Notes: generated by a model not told the origin, from the letters alone. 64,000 bases of DNA from Pandoraea sp. (GCF_004297875.1 NZ_SCSK01000029.1:1-64000); one strand, 5' to 3'. Shown: positions 10,982-20,185, counted from the first letter of the stretch. Numbers and translations are program-made.

Positions 10982-12895
10982 ATGACGCAAAACGCGCCTG
11001 GCCAATCCCCCGCCAGTCAATACCAACTGCTCAAGCAGCGCCGCTTCGCGCCGTTCTTCTGGACCCAGTTTCTCGGTGCAATGAACGACAACATCTTCAA
11101 GATCGCCTTCACGTCGCTGGTGACTTACCATACGGCGCTGTTCGCCGGGGTGGATGGCAAAACGGCGGCATTTCTGATTTCAGCGATCTTCATCGTACCG
11201 TTCGTGCTGTTTTCCGCCACCAGCGGCCAGATTGCCGACAAATGGGAGAAGTCGCGCCTGATCCGGCTGGTCAAAACACTCGAAATCGGCATCATGCTGC
11301 TCGGCACCGCGGGTTTTTACTGGCACAGCGCACCGCTGCTCTATACCGGCACATTCCTGATGGGGTTGCATTCGACTCTTTTCGGGCCGGTCAAATACGC
11401 GTACTTGCCTCAACATTTGAATCAACGGGAGTTGGTCGGCGGCAACGGCATGGTCGAGATGGGCACGTTCGTTGCCATTTTGATCGGCACGATCTCGGGC
11501 GGTGAAATCGCCGGGCTGGGGGAGCCGGGTTTGCTGGCGATCGGCGGCGTTTGTCTCTCGGTGGCGCTGGCCGGGCGGGTGGCTTCCCACTGGATTCCCG
11601 AGTCGGCGGCCGCACAGGCCGATTTGCGCATCAACTGGAATCCCTTTTCGGAAACCTGGCGCAATCTGGCGCTGGCGCGCGAGAGTCGCGTGGTTTTCAC
11701 GGGATTGCTGGGCATTTCGTGGCTGTGGTTCCTCGGGGCGACGTTCCTGACCGCCTTCTTCAATTTCGGCAAGGACGTCCTGTCGGCCGATCAGAACGTC
11801 GTGACGGTGATGCTGGCGATGTTTTCCATCGGGATAGGCATCGGCTCGCTGCTGTGCGAGCGCCTGTCGGGCGGGCGGGTGGAGGTGGGCCTGGTGCCAT
11901 TCGGCTCGATCGGCATGACGGTATTCGCGGTGGATCTCTATTTCGCCAGTCACCACCTGCCGGTGCTTGCTCATTTGCAGGGTGTGACGGAGTTCCTCGG
12001 ACGAGGCGTGCATTGGCGGATCCTTGTCGATCTGTTCCTGCTGGCGATGTTCGGCGGTTTTTACAGCGTGCCGCTCTATGCGCTGATCCAGAGCCGCTGC
12101 GCGCCGACCCATCGCGCCCGCATTATCGCGGCCAACAACATCCTCAATGCACTTTTCATGATTGCCTCAGCGCTCATGGCAATGGCGCTGACGCATGCGG
12201 GATTCTCGATTCCGGAGATTTTCCTGGTCACCGGGTTGCTCAATGCCGCAGTCGCGATCTACATCTACTTGCTGGTGCCGGAGTTTCTGATTCGCTTTGT
12301 GATGTGGTTGTTGCTGCACACCGTTTACCGCATTCGTGTCACGGGCGCCGAACGGGTGCCCGACGAGGGAGCGTGTCTTTTGGTCTGCAATCACGTCAGC
12401 TTCGTCGATGCCGTCGTGATCGGGGCCTCGATCCGGCGTCCGGTGCGCTTCGTCATGGATCATCGCATTTCCCGGATTCCCTTGCTGGCGTGGTTCTTCC
12501 GTACTGTCAAGGCGATCCCGATCGCGCCCGCGCGCGAAGATGCCGACACGCTGGCGCAAGCCTATGAGCAGATCGCCAAGGCGCTGCAGGCCGGCGAGAT
12601 CGTATGCCTCTTTCCGGAGGGGCGCTTGACCGATACCGGGCAAATGCAGCCGTTTCGCCGCGGCGTCGAGCGCATTCTGTCCCGCTCGCCAGTGCCGGTG
12701 TTGCCAATGGCCTTGCGCGGCCTGTGGGGCAGTTTCTTCTCTCGCAGGGACGGTGCTGCGATGACACGACCCTTTCGGCGTGGCGTGCTCAACCGTCTGG
12801 AGCTCGTGATCGGCGATCCGGTGAGCGCCGCCGACGCTACGCCGGAGCACCTGCGCGAACAAGTGTTGGCCCTGCGTGGGCCGTGGCCATGCTGA
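10982..12895 (+). CDS. MFS lysophospholipid-transporter-like / PlsC acyltransferase fusion
   Basis: A 637-residue two-domain membrane protein. Residues about 20-420 are an MFS transporter of the LplT kind (FLGAMNDNIFKIAFTSLV, SGQIADKWEKSRLIR). Residues about 430-637 are a PlsC acyltransferase with NHVSFVD (HX4D) and LFPEGRLTDTG. Known: in E. coli LplT flips lysophospholipids inward and Aas (PlsC plus acyl-ACP synthetase) re-acylates them. Here transporter and acyltransferase are fused but no AMP-ligase domain is present. Inferred role: lysophospholipid uptake and re-acylation. AAGGA precedes the ATG. It lies 55 bases upstream of aroC on the same strand. Confidence 0.88.
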   Translation: MTQNAPGQSPASQYQLLKQRRFAPFFWTQFLGAMNDNIFKIAFTSLVTYHTALFAGVDGKTAAFLISAIFIVPFVLFSATSGQIADKWEKSRLIRLVKTLEIGIMLLGTAGFYWHSAPLLYTGTFLMGLHSTLFGPVKYAYLPQHLNQRELVGGNGMVEMGTFVAILIGTISGGEIAGLGEPGLLAIGGVCLSVALAGRVASHWIPESAAAQADLRINWNPFSETWRNLALARESRVVFTGLLGISWLWFLGATFLTAFFNFGKDVLSADQNVVTVMLAMFSIGIGIGSLLCERLSGGRVEVGLVPFGSIGMTVFAVDLYFASHHLPVLAHLQGVTEFLGRGVHWRILVDLFLLAMFGGFYSVPLYALIQSRCAPTHRARIIAANNILNALFMIASALMAMALTHAGFSIPEIFLVTGLLNAAVAIYIYLLVPEFLIRFVMWLLLHTVYRIRVTGAERVPDEGACLLVCNHVSFVDAVVIGASIRRPVRFVMDHRISRIPLLAWFFRTVKAIPIAPAREDADTLAQAYEQIAKALQAGEIVCLFPEGRLTDTGQMQPFRRGVERILSRSPVPVLPMALRGLWGSFFSRRDGAAMTRPFRRGVLNRLELVIGDPVSAADATPEHLREQVLALRGPWPC

Positions 12896-12950
12896 TCGGC
12901 CTGATTCGCTGGCATAATGGCGGTTTCCGTATCTGCACGAATGACGACGC

Positions 12951-14060
12951 ATGGCCGGCAATACTCTAGGGACTCTGTTTACCGTTGCGACCTTCGGCGA
13001 ATCGCATGGCCCCGCCATCGGCTGTGTGATCGACGGCTGTCCCCCGGGGCTCGCGCTCAATGAAGCCGACATCCAGGCCGACCTGGATCGCCGCAAACCC
13101 GGCACGTCCCGCCATGTGACGCAGCGTAAGGAGCCCGACACTGTCGAGATCCTGTCCGGCGTGTTCGAGGGCGTCACCACCGGCACGCCAATCGCGTTGC
13201 TGATCCGCAATACCGATCAGCGCAGCAAGGATTACGGCAACATTGTCGAGACCTTTCGTCCCGGACATGCCGATTACACCTATTGGCATAAATACGGCGT
13301 TCGCGACTATCGCGGCGGCGGCCGGTCCTCGGCGCGCCTGACTGCGCCGCTGGTGGCGGCCGGCGCGGTTGCACGCAAGTGGCTGAACAAGAAATTCGGC
13401 ACGCAGATTCGCGGCTACATGGCGCAATTGGGCGAGATCGACGTGCCGTTCGTCGGCTGGGAGCATGTGCGCAACAATCCGTTCTTCGCGGCCAACGCCG
13501 ATGTGGTCGGGCAGCTCGAGACCTATATGGACGATTTGCGCAAGGTCGGCGATTCGGTCGGTGCTCGCATCAACGTGGTTGCCAGCGGTATCCCGGTCGG
13601 GCTGGGCGAGCCGTTGTTCGACAAGCTGGATGCCGAGATTGCCTATGCCATGATGGGTATCAACGCCGTCAAGGGGGTCGAAATCGGTGCGGGTTTTGCC
13701 TGCGTCGCGCAGCGGGGTTCCGAGCACGGCGACGAGCTGACGCCGGCGGGTTTTCTCAGCAATAACGCCGGCGGGGTGCTGGGCGGTATTTCGACCGGCC
13801 AGGATATTACCGTGTCGATTGCGATCAAGCCCACTTCCAGTATACGTACGCCGCGCCGCTCGATCGACAAGGCTGGCCAGCCCACTACGGTCGAGACATT
13901 CGGCCGGCATGATCCCTGCGTCGGCATTCGTGCGACGCCGATCGCCGAAGCGCTGTTGGCGCTGGTGTTGATCGATCATGCATTGCGCCACCGCGCGCAA
14001 TGCGGCGACGTGTCGGTCGGCACGCCGGTGATTGCCGCGCGTGCACCAGAATCGACCTGA
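12951..14060 (+). CDS. aroC: Chorismate synthase
   Basis: A 369-residue enzyme of the shikimate pathway making chorismate from EPSP with reduced FMN. The signature segments are all present: N-terminal [37 protein letters not shown], the active-site block [36 protein letters not shown] and the C-terminal [21 protein letters not shown]. Length is normal. It follows the MFS-acyltransferase gene by 55 bases and ends before a strong bidirectional terminator shared with the convergent ETF-QO gene. Confidence 0.98.
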   Translation: MAGNTLGTLFTVATFGESHGPAIGCVIDGCPPGLALNEADIQADLDRRKPGTSRHVTQRKEPDTVEILSGVFEGVTTGTPIALLIRNTDQRSKDYGNIVETFRPGHADYTYWHKYGVRDYRGGGRSSARLTAPLVAAGAVARKWLNKKFGTQIRGYMAQLGEIDVPFVGWEHVRNNPFFAANADVVGQLETYMDDLRKVGDSVGARINVVASGIPVGLGEPLFDKLDAEIAYAMMGINAVKGVEIGAGFACVAQRGSEHGDELTPAGFLSNNAGGVLGGISTGQDITVSIAIKPTSSIRTPRRSIDKAGQPTTVETFGRHDPCVGIRATPIAEALLALVLIDHALRHRAQCGDVSVGTPVIAARAPEST

Positions 14061-14083
14061 GCAACACCGCGGGACAGAGGGAT

Positions 14084-14124
14084 AAAAAGCCGCGAGGCCT
14101 GAATTCCAGGCCCCGCGGCTTTTT
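14084..14124. terminator. Bidirectional terminator between aroC and the ETF-QO gene
   Basis: A long inverted repeat: AAAAAGCCGCG and GGCCT pair with AGGCC and CGCGGCTTTTT around a short loop. A runs on one side and T runs on the other let it work for both convergent genes. Confidence 0.88.
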
Positions 14125-14145
14125 GTTGCTCGACGGCGCGGCGGG

Positions 14146-15819
14146 TCACATATTGGGGTAGTTCGGCCCGCCACCGCCCTCAGGGACCACCCACACGATG
14201 TTCTGCGTCGGGTCCTTGATATCGCAGGTTTTGCAGTGCACGCAATTCTGCGCGTTGATCTGCAGCCGCTCTGCGCCGTCGTCGTTCTTGACGAATTCAT
14301 ACACGCCTGCCGGGCAGTAGCGCTGCTCGGGGCCGGCGTATTCGGCCAGATTGACGCCCACCGGCACTGTCGTGTCCTTGAGCGTCAAGTGGCACGGTTG
14401 GTTTTCCTCGTGGTTGGTGTTCGAAATGAACACCGACGAGAGCCGGTCGAACGTCAACTTGCCGTCTGGCTTGGGATAAGCGATCGGCTGGCATTGCGCA
14501 GCCGGCTTCAAGCATTCATGGTCGGCCTTGGTGCGATGAATCGTCCACGGCATCTTGCCGCCGAGCAATTTTTGCTCGATGCCGGTCATCAGCGTGGCGA
14601 TCGTGCGGCCTTTCTTGAACCATTGCTTGAAATTACGGGCTTTTTGCAATTCGTCATGCAGCCATGAATTTTCGAAAGCCAGCGGGTAGTCGGTCAATTC
14701 GTCGAACTGCCGGCCGCTGGCCAGCGCGTCGAATACCGCCTTGGCCGCCAGCATGCCGGTCTTGAGCGCGGCGTGGCTGCCTTTGATGCGGCTGGCATTC
14801 AGGAATCCAGCCTCGCAACCCACTAACGCTCCGCCAGGGAATACAAGCTTGGGCAAGGAAAGGATGCCGCCGGCGGTGATGGCCCGGGCGCCGTATGCAA
14901 TGCGTTTGCCGCCTTCCAGATAATGGCGGATCGCCGGATGGGTCTTGTAACGTTGAAATTCTTCGTAGGGCGACAGGTAGGGGTTTTCGTAGTCCAGGCC
15001 CACCACAAAACCAATCGACACCTGGTTATCGCTCATGTGGTAGAGGAACGATCCGCCATAGGTCTTGCTATCGAGCGGCCAGCCCGCGGTATGGATGGTT
15101 AGCCCTGCCTTGTGCTTGGCCGGATCGATTTCCCATAATTCCTTGATGCCGATGCCATAGGCTTGCGGATCCTTGCCGTCGGCCAGCCTGTAGCGGGCGA
15201 TGAGCTGCTTGCCCAGATGTCCGCGGGCGCCTTCGCAAAACAGCGTGTACTTGGCGTGCAACTCCATCCCAAGCTGGAAGTTTTCGGTCGGCTGGCCGTC
15301 TCGGCCCACGCCCATGTTGCCGGTCGCGACGCCTCGGACCGAACCGTCGTCGTTATAAAGCACTTCCGCGGCGGCAAACCCCGGGAAAATCTCGACACCA
15401 AGGGCTTCGGCCTGCTGGCCCAGCCAGCGCACGACGTTGGCGAGACTGACGATATAGTTGCCGTGATTCTGAAAGCACCCGGGCAATGCCCAGTTGGGCG
15501 TGCGGCGTGCGCCGCCGTTCTCGTTGAGGAACAGAAACTGGTCTTCCGTGACGGGGGTGTCGAGCGGCGCGCCGAGCTCTTGCCAGTTAGGAAACAGCTC
15601 CGTCATGGCGCGCGGATCCATCACCGCGCCCGACAAAATGTGAGCGCCGACTTCCGAGCCCTTTTCGAGCACGCAAACGGAGACTTCCCGGTCCTGCTCC
15701 TGCGCGAGCTGTTTCAGGTGGATCGCGGCGGATAATCCGGCCGGACCGGCGCCGATGACCACAACGTCATATTCCATGGACTCTCTCGGGCCATATTGCT
15801 CGAGTAGGCTCTGGCTCAT
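14146..15819 (-). CDS. Electron-transfer flavoprotein:ubiquinone oxidoreductase
   Basis: A 557-residue membrane-associated flavoprotein that passes electrons from ETF (acyl-CoA dehydrogenases) to ubiquinone. The N-terminus has the FAD dinucleotide fold VVVIGAGPAGLSAAIHLKQL and EKGSEVGAHILSGAVMDP. The C-terminus has the 4Fe-4S cluster ligands in RYCPAGVYEF and CVHCKTCDIKDPTQNI and the typical ending GGGGPNYPNM. GAGGAG precedes the ATG by about six bases. It is divergent from an SDR gene across a perfect palindrome. The etfAB genes are not in the window. Confidence 0.96.
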   Translation of the reverse strand: MSQSLLEQYGPRESMEYDVVVIGAGPAGLSAAIHLKQLAQEQDREVSVCVLEKGSEVGAHILSGAVMDPRAMTELFPNWQELGAPLDTPVTEDQFLFLNENGGARRTPNWALPGCFQNHGNYIVSLANVVRWLGQQAEALGVEIFPGFAAAEVLYNDDGSVRGVATGNMGVGRDGQPTENFQLGMELHAKYTLFCEGARGHLGKQLIARYRLADGKDPQAYGIGIKELWEIDPAKHKAGLTIHTAGWPLDSKTYGGSFLYHMSDNQVSIGFVVGLDYENPYLSPYEEFQRYKTHPAIRHYLEGGKRIAYGARAITAGGILSLPKLVFPGGALVGCEAGFLNASRIKGSHAALKTGMLAAKAVFDALASGRQFDELTDYPLAFENSWLHDELQKARNFKQWFKKGRTIATLMTGIEQKLLGGKMPWTIHRTKADHECLKPAAQCQPIAYPKPDGKLTFDRLSSVFISNTNHEENQPCHLTLKDTTVPVGVNLAEYAGPEQRYCPAGVYEFVKNDDGAERLQINAQNCVHCKTCDIKDPTQNIVWVVPEGGGGPNYPNM

Positions 15820-15903
15820 TGTTTCTCCTCACTTAACGTTAGAATTCGTGGGTTGCGGGCATTTTCCGGGAATGCCGGCCACCTCGCAAAGAAGTATTTT
15901 TAG

Positions 15904-15921
15904 CACGATCGTTCGATCGTG
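15904..15921. promoter_or_regulatory. Perfect palindrome, likely operator between ETF-QO and SDR genes
   Basis: CACGATCG and CGATCGTG are exact reverse complements separated by TT. The site lies in the divergent intergenic region, 84 bases before the ETF-QO ATG and 42 bases before the SDR ATG. The size and symmetry fit a TetR-family operator, a class that often controls acyl-CoA oxidation genes. No TetR gene is in the window, so the regulator is unknown. Confidence 0.55.
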
Positions 15922-15963
15922 GGTGAAAATAAGCCTCTAATTCATCGGTGCAAGGAGACGTTT

Positions 15964-16740
15964 ATGGGACGGTCGCTCAATTTGGAGGGCAAGGTCGCCC
16001 TGATCACAGGGGCGTCGAGCGGTCTGGGCATGCGGTTCTCGCAGGTGCTGGCGCAAGCTGGCGCCAAGGTCGTGCTGGCCAGCCGGCGAGTCGAGCGACT
16101 CAAGGAGCTGCGCGCCGAGATCGAGGCCGCCGGCGGCGAGGCGCACGTGGTGCGCGTCGACGTGACCGACCACGACAGTATTCGGGCGGCTGTCGCGCAC
16201 GCGGAAACCGAGGCGGGGGCGATCGACATTTTGGTCAACAATTCGGGCGTGTCGACTACGGAACGGCTGGTGGACGTGACGCCACAGGGCTACGACTTCG
16301 TTTTCGATACCAACGTGCGCGGCGCTTTCTTCATGGCCCAGGAAGTGGGCAAGCGCATGATTTTGCGCGCCAAGGGCCAGCCAGGGCAGCAACACCGCGT
16401 TATCAATATCGCCTCGATCGCCGGTTTGCGTGCATTGCCGCAGATCGGCGTGTACTGCATGAGCAAGGCGGCCGTGATCCACATGACGCGGTCCATGGCG
16501 GTCGAATGGGGGCGCTACGGAATCAACGTCAACGCGATTTGCCCCGGGTATATCGATACGGAGATCAATCATCACCACTGGGAAACCGAGGCCGGACGCA
16601 AGCTCATCGATATGCTGCCGCGCAAGCGCGTGGGCACGGCGGCCGATCTTGACGGTTTGCTGCTGCTGCTGGCGTCCGACGAGTCGCATTTCATCAATGG
16701 CGCCATCATGACCGCCGACGATGGCATGAGCGCCGCATGA
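15964..16740 (+). CDS. Short-chain dehydrogenase/reductase (SDR)
   Basis: A 258-residue classical SDR. It has the cofactor motif TGASSGLG near residue 15, the NNSGV structural motif, the catalytic serine in NIASIAG, the YCMSK active-site Tyr-Lys, and CPGYIDTEINHHHW after it. The residue after the second strand (SRRVERL) suggests NADP(H). The substrate is unknown; position next to ETF-QO suggests lipid or 3-hydroxyacyl metabolism. AAGGAG is seven bases before the chosen ATG; an in-frame start 45 bases upstream lacks such a site and would put the leader into the protein. Confidence 0.88.
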   Translation: MGRSLNLEGKVALITGASSGLGMRFSQVLAQAGAKVVLASRRVERLKELRAEIEAAGGEAHVVRVDVTDHDSIRAAVAHAETEAGAIDILVNNSGVSTTERLVDVTPQGYDFVFDTNVRGAFFMAQEVGKRMILRAKGQPGQQHRVINIASIAGLRALPQIGVYCMSKAAVIHMTRSMAVEWGRYGINVNAICPGYIDTEINHHHWETEAGRKLIDMLPRKRVGTAADLDGLLLLLASDESHFINGAIMTADDGMSAA

Positions 16741-16775
16741 TTGCACTCCTACGGGATTTTCCGGGCACGCGACGG

Positions 16776-16809
16776 CGCTAACGACGGGCATAATGTCGTT
16801 TGGTTAGCG
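16776..16809. repeat. Inverted repeat upstream of the TRAP binding-protein gene
   Basis: CGCTAAC and GTTAGCG flank a 20-base centre, and an inner pair AACGAC / GTCGTT overlaps the arms. It lies about 62-95 bases before the dctP-like ATG. It could be an operator or alternative RNA hairpins; there is no T run, so it is not an intrinsic terminator for the SDR gene. Confidence 0.4.
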
Positions 16810-16871
16810 TAAAGCGGGCACCGCCGATCCCGAGTGGATGGGGTGTCGATTAAAATTTTCTTGAGGTCAGC

Positions 16872-17939
16872 ATGCAAAGGCACCGCTGGCGGTTGCTGCT
16901 GGCGGCCGCGGCATTTCTTTTGAGCGTGGCGGGAGGGCCGGCCAGGGCGCAGGACTATAAACCCGAATATCGTTTGTCCGTCATGCCGGACGCGACATCG
17001 CCCTGGGGGCGTGGCGCGCAGATCTGGGCCGACCTGGTGCGCCAGCGGACCAAGGGCCGCATCAAAATCAAGCTCTACACCGGAGCGTCGCTGGTTGGCG
17101 GGGACCAGACACGAGAATTCGCCGCCTTGCGCCAGGGAGTCATCGACATGGCGGTGGGCTCTACTATCAACTGGTCGCCGCAGATTCCCGAATTCAACCT
17201 GTTTTCGCTACCGTTTTTGTTGCGCAATGCGCACTCGATGGACGCCATCACGCAAGGCGAGGTGGGGCGAGAGCTGTTTGCCCGCATCGAGGAACAAGGG
17301 GTGGTGCCCCTGGCGTGGGGCGAAAACGGCTTTCGCGAACTGAGCAATTCCCGTCATCCCATTCGCACGCCCGAGGACATGCGCGGCTTGCGCTTTCGCG
17401 TGGTCGGCTCATTGTTGTTCAATGATATTTTCACGGCGCTGGGCGCGTATCCGACTCAAATGAATTGGTCCCAGGTGCTGCCCGCGCTTAAGTCACGCGA
17501 GATCGATGGACAGGAAAACCCCATTTCCATTTATTGCAGCGCCAAACTGTTCAATTTCGGCCAGCGCTATGTGACGCTTTGGGATTACATGGCCGACCCG
17601 CTGGTATTTGTGGTCAATCGCCAGGTTTGGGACAGTTGGACTGTCCGCGATCAGGAGATCGTACGGGAGGCGGCGGTCGACGCGGCGCATCTGGAAGTCT
17701 CGCTGGAACGCGATGACACGCTCGATTCCGGTCAGACCGTTTGGCAGGCAATGGCCAAGCGAGGCGTCAAGGTGATCCGACTGACGCCGGCTGAACGTCA
17801 GCGCTTTATCGACGCGACCCGCCCCGTTTATTCGAAATGGAAAATGCTGATCGGGCGTGACCTGGTTACCCAGGCCGAAAGGGAGGTGGCGCTGGCGGCC
17901 CGGCGCGATGTGTCTGCTCAAAAGCGCGCCGAGCGCTGA
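16872..17939 (+). CDS. TRAP transporter substrate-binding protein (DctP family), orphan
   Basis: A 355-residue exported protein. Residues 1-26 form a signal peptide (basic start, LLLAAAAFLLSVAGG, cleavage near PARA-QD). The body has the DctP-family blocks YTGASLVGGDQTREFAALRQG, NLFSLPFLLRNAH and the substrate-arginine region RGLRFRVVGS. Known: such proteins bind organic acids in the periplasm and deliver them to DctQ/DctM membrane subunits. No DctQ or DctM gene lies nearby, so the partner is elsewhere or the protein only senses. TTGAGGT precedes the ATG. Confidence 0.88.
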   Translation: MQRHRWRLLLAAAAFLLSVAGGPARAQDYKPEYRLSVMPDATSPWGRGAQIWADLVRQRTKGRIKIKLYTGASLVGGDQTREFAALRQGVIDMAVGSTINWSPQIPEFNLFSLPFLLRNAHSMDAITQGEVGRELFARIEEQGVVPLAWGENGFRELSNSRHPIRTPEDMRGLRFRVVGSLLFNDIFTALGAYPTQMNWSQVLPALKSREIDGQENPISIYCSAKLFNFGQRYVTLWDYMADPLVFVVNRQVWDSWTVRDQEIVREAAVDAAHLEVSLERDDTLDSGQTVWQAMAKRGVKVIRLTPAERQRFIDATRPVYSKWKMLIGRDLVTQAEREVALAARRDVSAQKRAER

Positions 17940-17967
17940 GTCGGGGCGCCGGTGGCAGTCCCGCAGT

Positions 17968-18513
17968 TCACGCGCCGAGCAGGCGCTGCACCAGCTCGGT
18001 GGCCGTGCCCGCCGCGTATTTCTGCATCAGGCGGCCGCGGTAGATGTCGACAGTGCGCGGGCTGATGGCCAGCGTCTTGCCAATTTGCTTGCTGGTCTTG
18101 CCTTGCACCAACTGGGCGGCGATTTCCCGTTCGCGCGCGGTAAGCGCGACCGCTACGCGGCGGGTCGCCGACATATCCTCGAATGTCCAGATGCCTGCTG
18201 CGTGTGGCGCGCTCAAGTCGAGCGAGCGGCCCGTCACATGGCACCAGAACAGTTCACCGCCGGCGCGTCGCATAATGCGTTCGTCGGAGTAGCTGCCCTG
18301 GGTGACCATAATAGGCGGGATGCGCTCGCCGGTACGTTCGAATTCGTCGGAAGACGGGTAAAGCACCTCGAATGACTGCCCGATGAGGGCATCGCGCGGG
18401 TAGCCGAAAATCATGCTGACTTGCGCGTTGCAATCCTCGATGACGCGCTGTCGGGAGATGACCAGGCCGATCGGAGCGAGATGGAAGGCGGTACGGTAAT
18501 CGAGTGTCGTCAT
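17968..18513 (-). CDS. PAS-domain LuxR-type transcriptional regulator
   Basis: A 181-residue regulator. Residues about 5-105 form a PAS domain (FHLAPIGLVISRQRVIEDCN, IFGYPRDALIGQSFEVLYP). Residues about 120-180 form a GerE/LuxR helix-turn-helix (LTAREREIAAQLVQGKTSK, ISPRTVDIYRGRLMQKY). There is no receiver domain. A GTG 48 bases upstream could extend the N-terminus by 16 residues. It is divergent from scoA, with 162 bases between starts, and convergent with the TRAP gene. Inferred role: sensing a small molecule or redox state and controlling scoAB. Confidence 0.85.
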   Translation of the reverse strand: MTTLDYRTAFHLAPIGLVISRQRVIEDCNAQVSMIFGYPRDALIGQSFEVLYPSSDEFERTGERIPPIMVTQGSYSDERIMRRAGGELFWCHVTGRSLDLSAPHAAGIWTFEDMSATRRVAVALTAREREIAAQLVQGKTSKQIGKTLAISPRTVDIYRGRLMQKYAAGTATELVQRLLGA

Positions 18514-18675
18514 ACGGGGAGCATCGGGTCGGCAACGTTTGCTGCCGATATGTAATTTCACGTATTGTGCCCGATCGCCGCCCGGGCGTAAGCTAATCCG
18601 CTAACAACAAGATTTAACGCAGATTTTTGTCGTTCGACTGAGTTGAATCATCCACCGAGGAAAAAGGGACAACCG

Positions 18676-19374
18676 ATGAACAAGGTATACGCCAGTGCCA
18701 AAGAGGCCCTTGCGGGGGTCGTGCAAGACGGGCAGACCATCGCCGTGGGCGGGTTCGGGCTGTGTGGCATTCCGGAAGCGCTGATTGCCGCGTTGCGCGA
18801 ATCCGGTGTCAAGCAATTGACCTGCATCAGCAATAACGCGGGTGTCGACGGCTTCGGCCTGGGGCTGTTACTGGAGACCCGCCAGATCCGCAAAATGATT
18901 TCTTCCTACGTAGGCGAGAACAAGGAGTTCGAGCGGCAATATCTGGCCGGCGAACTCGAACTGGAATTCACGCCGCAGGGCACGCTGGCCGAGAAGCTGC
19001 GTGCGGGCGGCGCCGGCATTCCGGCGTTCTTCACCAAGACCGGGGTCGGCACGGTAGTCGCCGAAGGCAAGGAAATCCGCGAATTCGATGGACAGCAATA
19101 CGTCATGGAGCGCACGCTGCGCGCCGACGTGGCGCTGGTCAAGGCCTGGAAGGCGGATAAGGCTGGCAATCTGGTCTTCCGGCGCACTGCGCGCAATTTC
19201 AATCCGGTATGTGCGATGGCCGGCAAGGTGACGGTGGCCGAGGTCGAGATTCTGGTCGAAACCGGCGAGCTGGATCCGGACGAGATCCACACACCGGGCA
19301 TTTTCGTACAGCGCATCGTCCACAACAAACACCCGGAAAAACGCATCGAACAGCGCACGGTACGTGCCAAGTAA
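18676..19374 (+). CDS. scoA: Succinyl-CoA:3-ketoacid CoA-transferase subunit A
   Basis: A 232-residue alpha subunit of the 3-oxoacid CoA-transferase family. It starts MNKVYASAKEALAGVVQDG and has the glycine-rich GGFGLCGIPEALIAAL, SNNAGVDGFGLGLLLE and FFTKTGVGTVVAEGKE. Known: with ScoB it moves CoA from succinyl-CoA to acetoacetate, so ketone bodies and PHB breakdown products can be used. The gene starts after an AAAAAGGGAC stretch; an upstream ATG 33 bases earlier was rejected as non-conserved. scoB follows after 21 bases. Confidence 0.94.
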   Translation: MNKVYASAKEALAGVVQDGQTIAVGGFGLCGIPEALIAALRESGVKQLTCISNNAGVDGFGLGLLLETRQIRKMISSYVGENKEFERQYLAGELELEFTPQGTLAEKLRAGGAGIPAFFTKTGVGTVVAEGKEIREFDGQQYVMERTLRADVALVKAWKADKAGNLVFRRTARNFNPVCAMAGKVTVAEVEILVETGELDPDEIHTPGIFVQRIVHNKHPEKRIEQRTVRAK

Positions 19375-19395
19375 CGGACCGACGAGGAGATAGAC

Positions 19396-20034
19396 ATGGC
19401 ATGGAATCGCGATGAAATGGCAGCGCGCGCGGCGCGTGAACTGCAGGATGGCTTTTATGTGAACCTCGGCATCGGTTTGCCCACGCTGGTGGCCAATCAC
19501 GTGCCGGCCAATATGGAGGTTTGGCTGCAATCGGAGAACGGTCTGCTGGGCATCGGCCCATTCCCGACCGAGGATGCGGTCGACGCCGATCTCATCAACG
19601 CCGGCAAGCAGACGGTGACGACCCTGCCGGGTTCGTCGATTTTCTCGTCGGCCGATTCGTTCGCGATGATCCGAGGCGGGCATATCAATCTGGCAATCCT
19701 GGGAGCCATGCAGGTCAGCGAGCATGGCGATCTGGCGAACTGGATGATCCCCGGCAAGATGATCAAAGGCATGGGGGGCGCGATGGACCTGGTGGCCGGC
19801 GTGGGTCGGGTGCTGGTGCTGATGGAGCATGTGGCCAAGGGCGACGCGCACAAGATTCTTAAGGAATGCACATTGCCGCTGACGGGCGTGGGCGTGGTCG
19901 ACCAGATCATTACCGACCTGGGCGTGATCGATGTGACGCCGGATGGCCTGAAGGTCGTGGAACTTGCGCCTGGGGTCAGCAAAGAGGAAATCCAGCAAAA
20001 GACGGGCGCGCCGCTCGATGTGAGCGCGGTTTGA
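19396..20034 (+). CDS. scoB: Succinyl-CoA:3-ketoacid CoA-transferase subunit B
   Basis: A 212-residue beta subunit. The catalytic glutamate that forms the CoA thioester lies in [12 protein letters not shown]; further family segments are [22 protein letters not shown]-like [20 protein letters not shown] and [13 protein letters not shown]-like sequence at the end. GAGGAG lies before the ATG. It forms an operon with scoA and ends at a strong terminator. Confidence 0.94.
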   Translation: MAWNRDEMAARAARELQDGFYVNLGIGLPTLVANHVPANMEVWLQSENGLLGIGPFPTEDAVDADLINAGKQTVTTLPGSSIFSSADSFAMIRGGHINLAILGAMQVSEHGDLANWMIPGKMIKGMGGAMDLVAGVGRVLVLMEHVAKGDAHKILKECTLPLTGVGVVDQIITDLGVIDVTPDGLKVVELAPGVSKEEIQQKTGAPLDVSAV

Positions 20035-20064
20035 CCGAAGCAGGCCGCACGGCCTGAACTCTGG

Positions 20065-20092
20065 GGCGAGACAATCCGTCTCGCCTTTTTTT
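20065..20092 (+). terminator. Intrinsic terminator of scoAB
   Basis: An 8-bp perfect stem GGCGAGAC / GTCTCGCC with a 5-base loop, followed by seven T residues. Confidence 0.9.
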
Positions 20093-20185
20093 ATTCAGCG
20101 ACGGTGCGACGTCGTCTGGCGAGCCTCAAAGCGATCAAGCGCGGTAGAATCGACATTGCCCTTCGTCCCCGCAGATGAGAGAACC

